This document shows, one piece after another, positions 9,793-19,630 of a stretch of 64,000 bases of DNA. The DNA comes from Candidatus Nitrospira nitrosa (GTDB lineage Bacteria; Nitrospirota; Nitrospiria; Nitrospirales; Nitrospiraceae), in assembly GCF_001458735.1 (NCBI RefSeq), contig NZ_CZQA01000008.1, forward strand, positions 248,001 through 312,000. The letters are read 5' to 3'. Positions within the stretch are counted from its first letter, which is position 1; every line of letters starts with the position of its first letter. The notes below the pieces were generated by a model. That model was not told the DNA's origin and did no database searches. It was given only the letters and a program-made list of their open reading frames with translations. Position numbers and translations under genes: made by a program.

Positions 9793-10623
9793 CTACGCGG
9801 CAGTCCGTCGTGTGGTCAGATTGTCATAATAGACCTGGTCGGGCGTCTGGCCATCAAGCGCCTGATGCGGTCGGGTCTGGTTGTAGAACAGCAGATAGCG
9901 CTCCAGCCCCTGATAGGCAGTGCTGACCGTGTCATACGCGTGCAAATAGACCTCCTCATATTTCAGGCTTCTCCACAACCGTTCCACGAAGACGTTATCC
10001 CGCCAGCAGCCTTTGCCGTCCATGCTGATCTGAATGCCGTGGTCTTTCAAGAGTCCCGTGAACTCCTGGCTGGTGAACTGGCACCCTTGATCCGTGTTGA
10101 AGATCTCGGGGCAGCCATGCTGCGTGATCGCCTCTCGCACGGCGTCGAGACAGAAGTCCGTGGTCAACGTATTGGAGAGCCGCCAAGCCAACACTCGGCG
10201 ACTGGCCCAGTCCAAGATAGCGAAGAGATACACGAAGCCGCGTCGCATCGGAATATAGGTGATATCGGCCGCCCAGACATGATTGGGACGACAGATCGTG
10301 AGATCACGGAGGAGATACGGGTAGATGGTGTGGGCCGGATGCCGCCGACTCAGATGCGGTTTCCGATACAGCGCCTCAATCCCCATCCTGCGCATGAGGG
10401 TGACCACCTGGCGTCGCCCAATGGCATGGCCCTCCTGCTGTAACAGATCGCGCAGCATCCGAGCCCCGGCAAAGGGATAGTTCAGATGCAGCTCGTCAAT
10501 CCGCCGCATCAACGCCAGCGTCGTCTCGGAGGTCGGCGTCAGCTGGTAATAGGCGGTCGAGCGGGCCAGCTGCAGGAGTTGGCATTGCCGCACAACCGGC
10601 AAGGGATGCGTGCGATCGATCAT
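9793..10623 (-). CDS. IS3-family transposase, OrfB (DDE catalytic subunit)
   Basis: 276 residues with the helix-turn-helix-like N-terminus followed by the integrase core: first Asp in VWAADITYIPM, second in FNTDQGCQFTS, and Glu in NVFVERLWRSLKYEEVYL, the D,D(35)E arrangement of the family. The start ATG overlaps the stop of OrfA (ATGA), so coupling rather than, or in addition to, frameshifting could give the product. Complete length. Confidence 0.95.
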   Translation of the reverse strand: MIDRTHPLPVVRQCQLLQLARSTAYYQLTPTSETTLALMRRIDELHLNYPFAGARMLRDLLQQEGHAIGRRQVVTLMRRMGIEALYRKPHLSRRHPAHTIYPYLLRDLTICRPNHVWAADITYIPMRRGFVYLFAILDWASRRVLAWRLSNTLTTDFCLDAVREAITQHGCPEIFNTDQGCQFTSQEFTGLLKDHGIQISMDGKGCWRDNVFVERLWRSLKYEEVYLHAYDTVSTAYQGLERYLLFYNQTRPHQALDGQTPDQVYYDNLTTRRTAA

Positions 10624-10919
10624 CGCTTTGCGCTCAGCAAGCCGGCCTTGGTGAGCGCGCCTTCTAAAAAATCATTCTCCAAGGTCAGTTGCCCGATCTT
10701 CGCGTGCAGGGTCTTGAGATCCGGAGCCTCCGCTGATGGTTTCGTCCCACCAAATACGTCCGAGGCTCGCGCCAGCAACTGCTGTTTCCATTCTGTGATC
10801 TGGGTGGGGTGGACGCTGAATTGCTCGGCCAATTCGGCCAGGGTCTTATCCCCTTTGACCGCGGCCAACGCCACCTGTGCTTTAAAGGTGGCTCCGTGAT
10901 TCCGTCTCGTGCGTTTCAT
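10620..10919 (-). CDS. IS3-family transposase, OrfA (DNA-binding subunit)
   Basis: About 99 residues beginning [19 protein letters not shown], a classical IS3 OrfA with the helix-turn-helix around [20 protein letters not shown] and a C-terminal leucine-zipper-like helix. I chose the ATG at 10919, where homologues usually begin, over the longer frame. Confidence 0.92.
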
Positions 10920-11009
10920 TGCCTCGCTCCTTTGTGTCGCCACCTTCCGGTGGCGTTGGTGAAGCCAGGCTCCCACTTATCACACTGTCCGAATTTCCGA
11001 AGCCCTCTC

Positions 11010-11507
11010 TTAGATGGGGTCAATGGCTTTACAGTAGAGGAGGACAATTCCCAGCGCAGAAGCCATCCCCGTTATTGTTGCGACCATGGTTGCCGGCCAA
11101 TACGCCTTCATAAGCCCGAAAATGATATGAAGGATTCGCGAAGATGTCGTTCCTCGGTTTAAGGATGCTAAGAGCACGGAAAAAAGCCGGCTCAGATCAG
11201 GCTGAGGTTGAAACAAACTGAGCAGTTTGCTCTTGCCTGGGGCAACCAAACTGCCAAGCTCATCGGGAAGATCTTTTAAGAGTCCGAAGCCCTCCAGTGA
11301 ACCGGTCTGTCGCCGTTGGTATTCCGCTGCGGCGGTCACTGCCGCCGCAATGGCACCGGCGGAAGTCCCCCCAATACTTTGGAAGCGATAGTGGCAGGAG
11401 AGTTCTGCAATCGCCGCGGGATATACTACGCCGCTTGCAATCCCACCCTTCATGACGAGATCGCAGAAGGGTAAGAGTTTATCTGTTGAGGTCTGAGTAT
11501 CTGTCAT
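11010..11507 (-). pseudogene. Patatin-like phospholipase, 5' part with nucleophile Ser
   Basis: The N-terminal part of the patatin: the oxyanion-type loop VMKGGIASGVVYPAA and the nucleophile elbow GGTSAGAIAA (GxSxG), then a membrane segment ending YCKAIDPI and a TAA about 20 bases from the IS end. The ATG at 11507 has AAGGTGG five bases upstream. Without the DGG Asp in the other fragment it should be inactive. Interruption by the IS is direct; the exact original junction is not clear because of the TAA. Confidence 0.82.
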
Positions 11508-11709
11508 AACAACCACCTTCTCGTTGCTTTCTCACGGTCAAGTTGAGGATACCCACAGGATTGCTGTGATCATTGAGAATCCCCTCTCCACAAACGACAA
11601 TCTGTTGGCTCCCCTCCAACCATCAACGACTTCGTCAACGTCTAGTCTCTCAAGCCAGGCGTCATTTTCTGCTGTCTTCATATCTTATAATTTCACTCTT
11701 CGAGTTGTT

Positions 11710-14700
11710 TTACTTGGCCTCCTTCGGATTCGCCGCATCGCCAATAAATACGATCGCTTGTTCATATTGATCCAGGACGCGATTGCGATCGGTCAAAATG
11801 TCTGTCACCTGGCTTCCCACAACCTTGTTCACCTCGGCTACAGCCAACTCTTTGAGAGGATCAGACGCAACAGAGGATGGCATTTTCTTGATTTCCGCCG
11901 ACAACAGCCTGCCGAGTCGAGAAAGGGCACCCACATCCTTCACGATAGCCTGTCCAGGATCCTGGTCCGTCTTCTCCTTTAATGTTGCGGCCATCTTATC
12001 CCACACGACGATTTCCGCCATTAATGCCTGATCCAATGAATCCTTAAATTCCTTCTTGTCCTTAATGTCTGTATGTGCCTCCCACGCCGCGATCAACGTG
12101 TCCCGGAGTTCCTTCGCATGCAGACGCTCGAGTTTAGCCTTGACCTCATCCGTATGGGTTTTATAGGCGCCCTGATGCTTTTCCAACACCTTCTGCAAGG
12201 TAGGTGTGCTTGGATTTTTCTCGAGCTCTTCTTTAGATGCAGATGCATCACGCAATGCACGAGGGAGATCGATCGGCATCTTGGCTCCCAAACTGAAAAG
12301 AGCCAGATTCTTAGCTGATTTTGCTATATCCTCGGTGTCTCCAAAGTAGCGTTTGACGTACCAGTTACCGACATCATCCTTCACCAACGCTTGGTTTGAG
12401 AACCCTACTCCCGACACACGTACACGATTGATATTTTGCCAGTATTGTTTATCTAGTTCGGAGGTCAATGTCCGATCTTGCTTCACCGAGGGGTTGAGAA
12501 TATCCCGCAGTTCCGAAGAAAACGGAAGATTGCGAAGCCCTTGCTTCAGCAGCATATTATCCCAGGCCAAATTGGGATCTTCTTGTAGGGATGTCGAAGG
12601 AAAGCTGGTCCGCAGATACGCAGAAGATGGCCGGATGTAGATCATGCCCGCTCGATGACTGTAGGCATTTTCCAAGGCCTCCGTCGCCCGTTTGCTCTCT
12701 TTTGAGTCTTGACCAAAGCGCTGTGTCACATCCATCTGGTGATGGCGAAGGAAGGCGATTACCGCATCCATAACTTCTCTCGGACTTTTGAAGTCATTGG
12801 GGTCCAGCGGTGGTACCCCAGAGGAAGGGACACGTTTCAATAGGACCTCTTGAGTGTCTTGATATGGTTTCTTTTTTGCTGGATCTTGTTCCAGATCCTC
12901 TTTGTCCTTCAAGTAGGAAAGCAGCAACCCATATATCGTTTTGGGAGAGGTAAATGATCCGTGCTTCTCCGCCTGTTTGAGGACGTCGGCCTTGGCAGCT
13001 TCAATTTTCTCTTTGGCGGTCTGCAATGTGGCTTCCTTCTGAAGAGGCTCCCCTATCCGTTTTTCCAGCTGTGTCTTTTCCGTGTTCAACGCGACAATAT
13101 CCTGTTCGAGACGATCAAACGCGGCCTGCTTTTCATCGCCTATCTTTTCGAGCCGCGCAACCCCCTGTGTTCGCTTGGTTTCCAATTCACCAATGTGTGA
13201 AACGAACTGGTCTAACAGGACGGGTCGGTCCTCCAGAGATGCCTGATTCTCACGCTTTCGATAGTCTGCAAAGGCTTGCGTGGCACCAGAAGACGCGACA
13301 TGGTTCAAGGCATCAGTCCATCTCTGAACATCTTCCTTAGTGGGAGGAGTGCTGTTGTAACTTCCTCGAACAACCGCCAGTGCGTCCTTTAGCGATGGGC
13401 CACTGGCGCCTTTTAAAAAGTCATCCTCATCTTTTGGTTTGTCTACTCCCCATTGTGATTTGACCTGTGTGATCACGTCTTTCGTCAGGACAGCATGGAT
13501 TGCTTCAAGTGTCTTGAGCGAATTGCGATAGTTATTCAGGTCTGTCTCGGCTTGCGATAATACTGTGGTGGTCTTGTCCTTTTCGCCATACAATCCCGTT
13601 TTAGGATTTGCGGTGGGATTACCAAGGCGAGTCTCTATTTCCGCCTTTCTGGCGTTGGCATCGGCGAGCGTCCTCTGAGCGGCCTGCCTGTCATTCTCCA
13701 GATCTTTGAGAAGATCATCCAAGACTTTCTTCGGATCCGGCGAGTATACGGAGCTGGCCGCCGCCACTTCAGCGGCCACTTTCTTCTGCCCTTGCTCGCG
13801 ATACCGGTCCCGTTCGAGTAATTCATTGGCCGAGAACAAAATCGTGTTGCCGACCGCTTGCAACACTCGAACGTAGGACCGATTCCGATATTCAGGCAGC
13901 GTTTTAGTATAGGCGAGGTCTATTAGTTTGTCGCCAAGTAGTCCGCGAGCAAGATATTCCGCTCCTCCCAATAACAATCCGTTCGTACTTGGTGGTGAGA
14001 CCAGTTCTTCATGGTTGGCTAAGAACAATATTTTTTGAGCGAACTCGACCAGGGCTTCAAGCAGCTTGGTTTCATCTTTATCGTCTGAGGTTTCGCTTAT
14101 TCGACCGTCATGCGACTTGAGATAGACCTCCGTCAGCGCATGGATCCCCCTCGGCAATCGACCCCGCTCGAACCCTCCGGCCAAGATTCTCGTGAGCTCT
14201 CCGGCGGAGCGAACCATCCGTGCTTGGTCAGTTTGTTTGTCGCTGTCAACATAACTGCGATAGAGTCCTAATCGAACGATCCGCCGCGAGGCACTTTGGT
14301 TGACCACATCGATTAATTGTCCGATATCGCCGCCAGGAATCGCACGTTTCTCCGAGCGGTCAAGATCCAAAAGGAAATCGGCGGTGTCTTCCGGATCAGT
14401 GGTGAGCGCCCTCCCCAGGCTCCTCTCAAACCGCTCTGGATCGTTTCTGACCGATTCGTCGGTCCATAGGGCATTCTTCTCCGAGTCGGAACGGTTACAC
14501 AGCAAGCCCAGCGCATCGACAGCCCTTTGCATGAGAGAACACTGATTCGTCCTTCCCACCCGATCGAGCGCAGAGACCACTTGGCGCACACTGGTCAACT
14601 CAACCACCAAGTTGACGGCGAGCTCTTTCAAGGAGCGGTAGCGATCCGTCTTTCCTTCATTCCGTTCCGGATTCCGTTCCAGTCGATCGATTTGGATGAG

Positions 14701-15873
14701 TAAGTGCAAACTCTCTTCCCAGAGTTCTCGTGTGGCCTGCCTGGAACTCCAATAGGCCTCGACCAGGTCTCGTATGCGCTCGTTGAGTCTCTTGTAAGCA
14801 GCTGTGCCCTGATCATCATCTCGGAATAATGCTTTGGTCTGCTTAGTCAGCGCCGGATGGTCGGCGTCTTCGCTTAGAAGTTTCCAGACGGCTCGAAACG
14901 GCAATCGGCGTTCGTAGGGATCGTTCTTGGTCTTGTAGACATCGGTTCCCTTCCATCCTTGAATCAATGCTTCTTCGATCGAGAGCTGCTCTTTCTTTTT
15001 GCTGTTGCCTTCAGCGGTCCTATCTTTTTTCTCACTCTTGCATTCAGCGGATGCTGCGGACTTCTCACCCAACGAAGCTGAGGCTTGCAGTGCATCCATC
15101 AGTTCCCCAACTTTTCTGACCGACGTTCCCGACTCTTCATCGCCAGGGACTAACAACGTTCTATATGCATCGAGCAGAGAGGTTGGTTTGGCCTTGCACT
15201 CCGTATTAGATGTGTCCTTTGGGGTAGCTCTCTTGTCTGATTGATCTTTCTTGTCTAATTGATCCTTCGGCCTAGCTTCTGTATCTGCTGTGCCTTGTGG
15301 CTTAAGTCCCTTTGCAATCTGATCAAAAACTTTTTGGTCCTTCTCCCGGTCGGCTTTGAGGGTAGATTGGGCAGCTTGCAATCGCTCCAACGCCTCGTGC
15401 AGCTTTTTTGCGTAGACTGCAAAATCCGGGCTAGCCAAATCCTCATAGAGATGAAGGATTCTGTTCACGCGACGCGCGACAGGCCGCTTCAAGCCGCACT
15501 CTTCTGTGTTATCTCCGCTCGTTTTGTCATCACTCTTCGTTTGAACTTTGCCGTTCTTCTCACCTACCATCAATTCGGGGATGTACCCATGTTCGTACCA
15601 ATGCCCGTTTTTACCCGAACAGTTGTCACTATTTTTCGGAGGTACGCCATCTGTGTCTGGCCACTCGTGGTTGTTTCGGAGGGTAATCAACATCGGCTTG
15701 GCTGCCGTGGCCACCGCCACCAGTTGATGCAATTGCACATGCACTTCATTTACCAACGCGCCTTTATAGACATCGACATCCACGGTTAAGACGCCACAGC
15801 CAATCATCCCTGCCCCAAGCGCAAGTGCGAATCCCAGTCTCTTGATACCGACGAAGAGGTGCGACAGATTCAT
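11710..15873 (-). CDS. Giant coiled-coil lipoprotein, unknown function
   Basis: 1387 residues. The N-terminus is a lipoprotein signal (ALGAGMIGC), so the protein is anchored in a membrane and otherwise periplasmic or surface-exposed. Most of the rest is charged and helical, with long heptad-like stretches, notably about 145-215, 690-760 and 880-990. No enzyme motif is seen. Its ATG overlaps the stop of the preceding lipoprotein gene (ATGA), so the two are coupled. The base composition does not differ obviously from its neighbours. Length and architecture suggest a scaffold or tether rather than an enzyme; that is inference. Confidence 0.82.
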   Translation of the reverse strand: MNLSHLFVGIKRLGFALALGAGMIGCGVLTVDVDVYKGALVNEVHVQLHQLVAVATAAKPMLITLRNNHEWPDTDGVPPKNSDNCSGKNGHWYEHGYIPELMVGEKNGKVQTKSDDKTSGDNTEECGLKRPVARRVNRILHLYEDLASPDFAVYAKKLHEALERLQAAQSTLKADREKDQKVFDQIAKGLKPQGTADTEARPKDQLDKKDQSDKRATPKDTSNTECKAKPTSLLDAYRTLLVPGDEESGTSVRKVGELMDALQASASLGEKSAASAECKSEKKDRTAEGNSKKKEQLSIEEALIQGWKGTDVYKTKNDPYERRLPFRAVWKLLSEDADHPALTKQTKALFRDDDQGTAAYKRLNERIRDLVEAYWSSRQATRELWEESLHLLIQIDRLERNPERNEGKTDRYRSLKELAVNLVVELTSVRQVVSALDRVGRTNQCSLMQRAVDALGLLCNRSDSEKNALWTDESVRNDPERFERSLGRALTTDPEDTADFLLDLDRSEKRAIPGGDIGQLIDVVNQSASRRIVRLGLYRSYVDSDKQTDQARMVRSAGELTRILAGGFERGRLPRGIHALTEVYLKSHDGRISETSDDKDETKLLEALVEFAQKILFLANHEELVSPPSTNGLLLGGAEYLARGLLGDKLIDLAYTKTLPEYRNRSYVRVLQAVGNTILFSANELLERDRYREQGQKKVAAEVAAASSVYSPDPKKVLDDLLKDLENDRQAAQRTLADANARKAEIETRLGNPTANPKTGLYGEKDKTTTVLSQAETDLNNYRNSLKTLEAIHAVLTKDVITQVKSQWGVDKPKDEDDFLKGASGPSLKDALAVVRGSYNSTPPTKEDVQRWTDALNHVASSGATQAFADYRKRENQASLEDRPVLLDQFVSHIGELETKRTQGVARLEKIGDEKQAAFDRLEQDIVALNTEKTQLEKRIGEPLQKEATLQTAKEKIEAAKADVLKQAEKHGSFTSPKTIYGLLLSYLKDKEDLEQDPAKKKPYQDTQEVLLKRVPSSGVPPLDPNDFKSPREVMDAVIAFLRHHQMDVTQRFGQDSKESKRATEALENAYSHRAGMIYIRPSSAYLRTSFPSTSLQEDPNLAWDNMLLKQGLRNLPFSSELRDILNPSVKQDRTLTSELDKQYWQNINRVRVSGVGFSNQALVKDDVGNWYVKRYFGDTEDIAKSAKNLALFSLGAKMPIDLPRALRDASASKEELEKNPSTPTLQKVLEKHQGAYKTHTDEVKAKLERLHAKELRDTLIAAWEAHTDIKDKKEFKDSLDQALMAEIVVWDKMAATLKEKTDQDPGQAIVKDVGALSRLGRLLSAEIKKMPSSVASDPLKELAVAEVNKVVGSQVTDILTDRNRVLDQYEQAIVFIGDAANPKEAK

Positions 15874-16529
15874 GGCTGCGCTCCTGTTTCCTTCGGAAAT
15901 TGATCCTTGGCCGCCTCCAGCTGTGCCTCCACCAGGTGCTTTTCCGCTCGCACGTTCGTGATCGCTTCAAAGAGCAACCCATTCAGCGCGCGACTATCCT
16001 GATCGATCTTGGCTTGAGTCACAGCTCCTAGCGCTTCATCCATCGCCTTAAAGAACTTATCGGGGCTGGAGCCCATCAGAATAACCAACCGATGATCCTT
16101 CGGCACTTCTCGAAATCCTTCTGGACCGAACTGCATCAGGCGGCGTCCAATTGTCAACTTGGACAGCTCATCGGATTTCGCCTTAGTCATAACGATCTTG
16201 CCATCCTTCTTGTCGATCTCGACCGAGCTTCCCAATGAGTCGATCAACTCGGCCGGCACCCAGCCGGAGCCAAATCGCATCCAGCTGATGATACTGGCTT
16301 GCCCCCGTACTCGGACTCGATACAGCGCCGGTGGAACTTGTTCTTGAGGATCGAACGAGCCAAGGTAATACACCTGCTCAATATCATGACCAGGGATGAC
16401 GGCCCCAACCCCCGTGCCAATCACCGCTCCAAGCGCCACGTTTTGTGGGATGGAGTTACATCCGGTGGTGAGGCTGACGGCAATCGGCAATAACAACCAG
16501 CAAGCGTTAACAGGAAATTTCATCTGCAT
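15870..16529 (-). CDS. Lipoprotein, unknown, coupled to the giant lipoprotein
   Basis: About 219 residues. The start at 16529 is supported by AGAGG eight bases upstream and by the lipoprotein signal that follows (PIAVSLTTGC). After it comes a short Gly-rich hydrophobic stretch (ALGAVIGTGVGAVIPG) and a soluble domain with ISWMRFGSGWVPAELID. The C-terminal 50 residues are helical. No family recognised. Directly upstream of and overlapping the 1387-residue lipoprotein, so probably its partner. Confidence 0.8.
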   Translation of the reverse strand: MQMKFPVNACWLLLPIAVSLTTGCNSIPQNVALGAVIGTGVGAVIPGHDIEQVYYLGSFDPQEQVPPALYRVRVRGQASIISWMRFGSGWVPAELIDSLGSSVEIDKKDGKIVMTKAKSDELSKLTIGRRLMQFGPEGFREVPKDHRLVILMGSSPDKFFKAMDEALGAVTQAKIDQDSRALNGLLFEAITNVRAEKHLVEAQLEAAKDQFPKETGAQP

Positions 16530-16596
16530 CGTATAACCTCTATTATGGAAAGCGCTTTCGTCATGCATGTAGAGCAGCGGCATCCTAACGTTCTTC

Positions 16597-17076
16597 TTAT
16601 GGAGAACCGGCTTTTTCTGATTTCTGCCCAGCTTCCGCTCCTTTTGCGCTCTTCCCAAACAAATACCCCGCGATGGCCCCAAGGATTCCAATGGGCGCAG
16701 TCAGTTGCTGATCTGACTTTGCAAGCGTGGCGACGAGTACCGTGGCAAAGATGACGAGGACGAGACCGCTTCCGGCCACGATGCTTTCAGGTGGGGCTCC
16801 TCGTTTATTCAGAATGGTTAGGACGAATGCCAGCGCAAGAATCGCCGTACCCATAATGCATAGCGCCAGGAGACGACGGTTGTCCTCTTCGGCAGCCCTG
16901 AGCAAGGAATATCCTGTGTCCACCTCACCCACACCCCCTACATCTGACTCTGCAGATGGTGCGCTAGCCGAGAAATGTTGCACTAAGCTGGAAACCTTTT
17001 CTGACTGGGGTTCCGCGTAGAGCGGACTAGACAATACGGAACCGAACATAACAATGCCAATTATCACTCTGTACAT
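16597..17076 (-). CDS. Membrane protein with signal peptide, unknown
   Basis: 159 residues: a cleavable signal (GSVLSSPLYA), a Ser-rich linker, then two membrane helices around residues 70-88 and 97-116, and a third weaker one at 125-140. Family not recognised. It lies nine bases downstream of the next gene and in line with the lipoprotein genes. Confidence 0.7.
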   Translation of the reverse strand: MYRVIIGIVMFGSVLSSPLYAEPQSEKVSSLVQHFSASAPSAESDVGGVGEVDTGYSLLRAAEEDNRRLLALCIMGTAILALAFVLTILNKRGAPPESIVAGSGLVLVIFATVLVATLAKSDQQLTAPIGILGAIAGYLFGKSAKGAEAGQKSEKAGSP

Positions 17077-17085
17077 AATTATCCC

Positions 17086-17487
17086 TCACTCAATCTGGCG
17101 GAGCGCCTCGCTGTAATACTCGACTTGTGCCCAGTTTTTTGCCTTCGCGGCTGACTCAAGATTCTTTCTGAGCCCGTCCTTCAACTGTTGTTGTTCTGCA
17201 CCGGAGAGCTTTTTGGCTTGCACAGAGAGATCCTCAATGCGCCTACGTTCTTGGGAAGACAGTTCAGGTGTGGTGCCCGGTCTCTGTACCATCGAACGTT
17301 GCTGTGCTGCCGAGGGTGGTGAATAGGGAAACAGTTCTGCCGACCAGGCTAGCCCCCCGATCGTTAACAATGCGGTGATGGTGAGCAGAGCGATAACAAG
17401 AAATCTGGTCAACAAATGCCTGTTGTGGTGGGGGTACGATGATGAGAGTGTGCCCTTAGCCTGCGCTAAGAGTATGAATTCAACCAT
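17086..17487 (-). CDS. Single-pass membrane protein with periplasmic helical domain
   Basis: 133 residues: a membrane helix at about 28-48 and a charged helical domain of about 60 residues at the C-terminus (SSQERRRIEDLSVQAKKL). Strong ribosome-binding site (GAGGAGG) before the ATG. First gene of the minus-strand run that leads through the two lipoproteins and patatin, so the cluster promoter should lie upstream of it. Confidence 0.7.
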   Translation of the reverse strand: MVEFILLAQAKGTLSSSYPHHNRHLLTRFLVIALLTITALLTIGGLAWSAELFPYSPPSAAQQRSMVQRPGTTPELSSQERRRIEDLSVQAKKLSGAEQQQLKDGLRKNLESAAKAKNWAQVEYYSEALRQIE

Positions 17488-17977
17488 GACAGCCTCCTCT
17501 ACTTACAACGGTTCTTCCATCCTGTTGGGCGCGAGACAATACCAATCCCCCCGTATAAGCACGATTCCTCTTTGGAATAAGATAGAATGGCCCTGCGCGC
17601 ACAGATCCTTAGTGCTCTATTTAATGTAGGTACTTATGTACCTATATCGCTACGAGATGCCATCCCACACGCTGCTATCCGCTCCCCCCAGCAAAGAACG
17701 GGCCGTGATGAAATGGTAAGAAAGACAGGAATGTTGAAGGATTGCACTGCTGCCCAAGGAAGGAGGAGACACTGAAAGTGAATCTTTTTCAATCCAGTGA
17801 ATCTGAAAGGATTCAGCTGGAGGTCGCCCGCGATTGCGCCAGGCACAAGTCATGACTGCTCTCATCGGTCGTTAGACTCGAAGCAGTAAACTGAGTCGGC
17901 TCCGAGATCGAGAAACATCCCTGATCTTGGCTCCTTACACCTCAGGATTGATTCTTATTTTGGAACGTGGGCTCCGC
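17488..17977. other. Gene-free region with a repeat-like hairpin
   Basis: About 490 bases without a convincing gene. Near 17630 is the palindrome TAGGTACTTATGTACCTA, a possible operator in front of the lipoprotein cluster. Near 17780-17815 an imperfect hairpin (GAATCTTTTTCA with TGAAAGGATTC) resembles one at 19908-19940; both follow an AGCAA(A/G)GAACGGGCC segment. Confidence 0.4.
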
Positions 17978-19630
17978 TCACAACGTCTTCATATACTCGA
18001 TCAAGGGCCAAACCTCTTGTTCCAAATCAAGCTCACCGCCATAGGTGAACGCATCATGTCCCGTATTCAAATTGCCTGACGTACCTGTATCCACCCAGGT
18101 TCCGCTCTTGTCGTCTTCTATGAAGCCGACATGCTTCGGATCAAACTGCCTCGTTCCGACGTAATACGGCTTTCGCTCTCCTGAAACCAGGAGCTGATAG
18201 AGATTGGGAACGGAGCCGTTATGTAGGTAGGGAGCTGTCGCCCAAATGCCATCGAGCGGGCGGGCCTTGTAGCGATCCAGCTTCGTCTCGTCCCTCCCAA
18301 AATCCAATCCCCATCGCCAAACGGCGGCAAGCGTTTCTCCCACAAACGGAAAGATCTCTCCGACATGGCTCCAACTGAACACAATATCCTTGACCGTGGG
18401 ACCAGCGGCTACGGCAATCTTCTCTTGTCTGCCGTCTGAACCCCGCAATTCCCGGTGATCGGCATTGGCTACCATGTTGCCGTCCGTTTTCAGGTCTTTG
18501 ACCGGGGTCATGGTGACCCGAAGGTATTTGAGTGGCTCTTCTCGCTTTTGATCGGCATGGCAACTCGCGCATTTCTTCTCAAAGACGACCCGCCCACGTT
18601 CCGCTTTCTCACGATCAATGGCCCCAAGGATATTCTCAGGCCATGCCGGAGATCGAAGCTTATGCACAAGGTGTTGTAACGTTCGTTGATTGCTGAGCGG
18701 AATCGTACTCGGCTCCTGGAACGCGCCGGCATGCGGATCATATTTGGCAAATGCGCCGATGCCCTGCGTGATATTGCGCACCATGGGAATGTCCGGAGCC
18801 ACCCCGTTCCACTGGGTTTGATTGTGATGGGACGTGTCCCACAGAAACGGAAAGCTCACAGGGGCATCGTTCTTGGAAATCCCGACCGGCTCACTACCGG
18901 ACATGAAGATGAGTTGATTGAAGATCAGCCCCACGGCATCAAGTCTCGCATAGCCTGGAGGAGTTGGAGGGTCGTTCCGGTGGTGCCACATCTCCCCTTC
19001 AGTCACGACGCGACCCAATCGCTCAAGCAGCACCTTGTCCCACTCTCCTGAAAAGTTCTTGGCGTACCGCTTGAACTTGTCCCCATTCTTCAGCCCGTCT
19101 TCATAGGTAGCCTTGAGCGCAGCTTGCAGATCCCACAGAAATTGGTTGAGATTGGCCATCGTGGGTGCACCGTCGATACGCATTTTCTTTCCTTGATACT
19201 CGATTTGGGCTGTATGACATGCCGCACAAGTTACACCAAGCCAGTTACCATGCCAGGCCTCCCTACCCGATGAAGTCGTGTTAATCACGAATCCGAGGGG
19301 CCAGTCTTGAACATCCTTGTCGATATCAGAATCCTGGTCCCTATCTGCCTTTTCCAATGGCAAGAACCGCCATCGATCAAAATTCGCTCGAGCAAAAAAT
19401 TTATCGGTCGAGAGCGGCATTTCTAGATACTTGATCAACTCATAGGGAGCGATTTGACTCCCTTGATTGGTGGTGTAGAACCGGATTTGATCGGACTTGT
19501 CCCAACATTGCTGAAGATTGATGTGCGTCCCACTTGGATCCGGCCAGAGTTGGAGATTCGTGAGACAGGAGGTTGAAGTACATCCAGTCAGAATAAGGCA
19601 CAGGCCCAATATGATCCAAAATTGCCTCAT
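17978..19630 (-). CDS. Diheme c-type cytochrome lipoprotein, RoxA/cytochrome-c-peroxidase-like
   Basis: 550 residues. The start at 19630 has AAGGAG and opens a lipoprotein signal (LCLILTGC). Two heme-binding motifs, CAACH near residue 130 and CASCH near residue 355, are far apart as in RoxA-type rubber oxygenases and other large diheme proteins. PLDGIWATAPYLHNGSVPNL near the C-terminus is typical of the diheme peroxidase superfamily. RoxA-like proteins oxidise polyisoprene, but most relatives have unknown substrates; here it is only safe to call it a periplasmic diheme redox protein. It is monocistronic. Confidence 0.85.
   Translation of the reverse strand: MRQFWIILGLCLILTGCTSTSCLTNLQLWPDPSGTHINLQQCWDKSDQIRFYTTNQGSQIAPYELIKYLEMPLSTDKFFARANFDRWRFLPLEKADRDQDSDIDKDVQDWPLGFVINTTSSGREAWHGNWLGVTCAACHTAQIEYQGKKMRIDGAPTMANLNQFLWDLQAALKATYEDGLKNGDKFKRYAKNFSGEWDKVLLERLGRVVTEGEMWHHRNDPPTPPGYARLDAVGLIFNQLIFMSGSEPVGISKNDAPVSFPFLWDTSHHNQTQWNGVAPDIPMVRNITQGIGAFAKYDPHAGAFQEPSTIPLSNQRTLQHLVHKLRSPAWPENILGAIDREKAERGRVVFEKKCASCHADQKREEPLKYLRVTMTPVKDLKTDGNMVANADHRELRGSDGRQEKIAVAAGPTVKDIVFSWSHVGEIFPFVGETLAAVWRWGLDFGRDETKLDRYKARPLDGIWATAPYLHNGSVPNLYQLLVSGERKPYYVGTRQFDPKHVGFIEDDKSGTWVDTGTSGNLNTGHDAFTYGGELDLEQEVWPLIEYMKTL

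Larger units (their letters stand above)
9747..10991 (-). mobile_element. IS3-family insertion sequence splitting a patatin gene
   Basis: About 1.25 kb with two overlapping reading frames of the IS3 type. The ends are related inverted repeats: from the left GGACAG...ATAAGTGGCGCCTGG, and from the right (reverse strand) GGACAGTGTGATAAGTGGGAGCCTGG. I could not identify a target-site duplication, so the boundaries are good to a few bases only. Both transposase frames are intact, which suggests a recent insertion. Confidence 0.9.
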
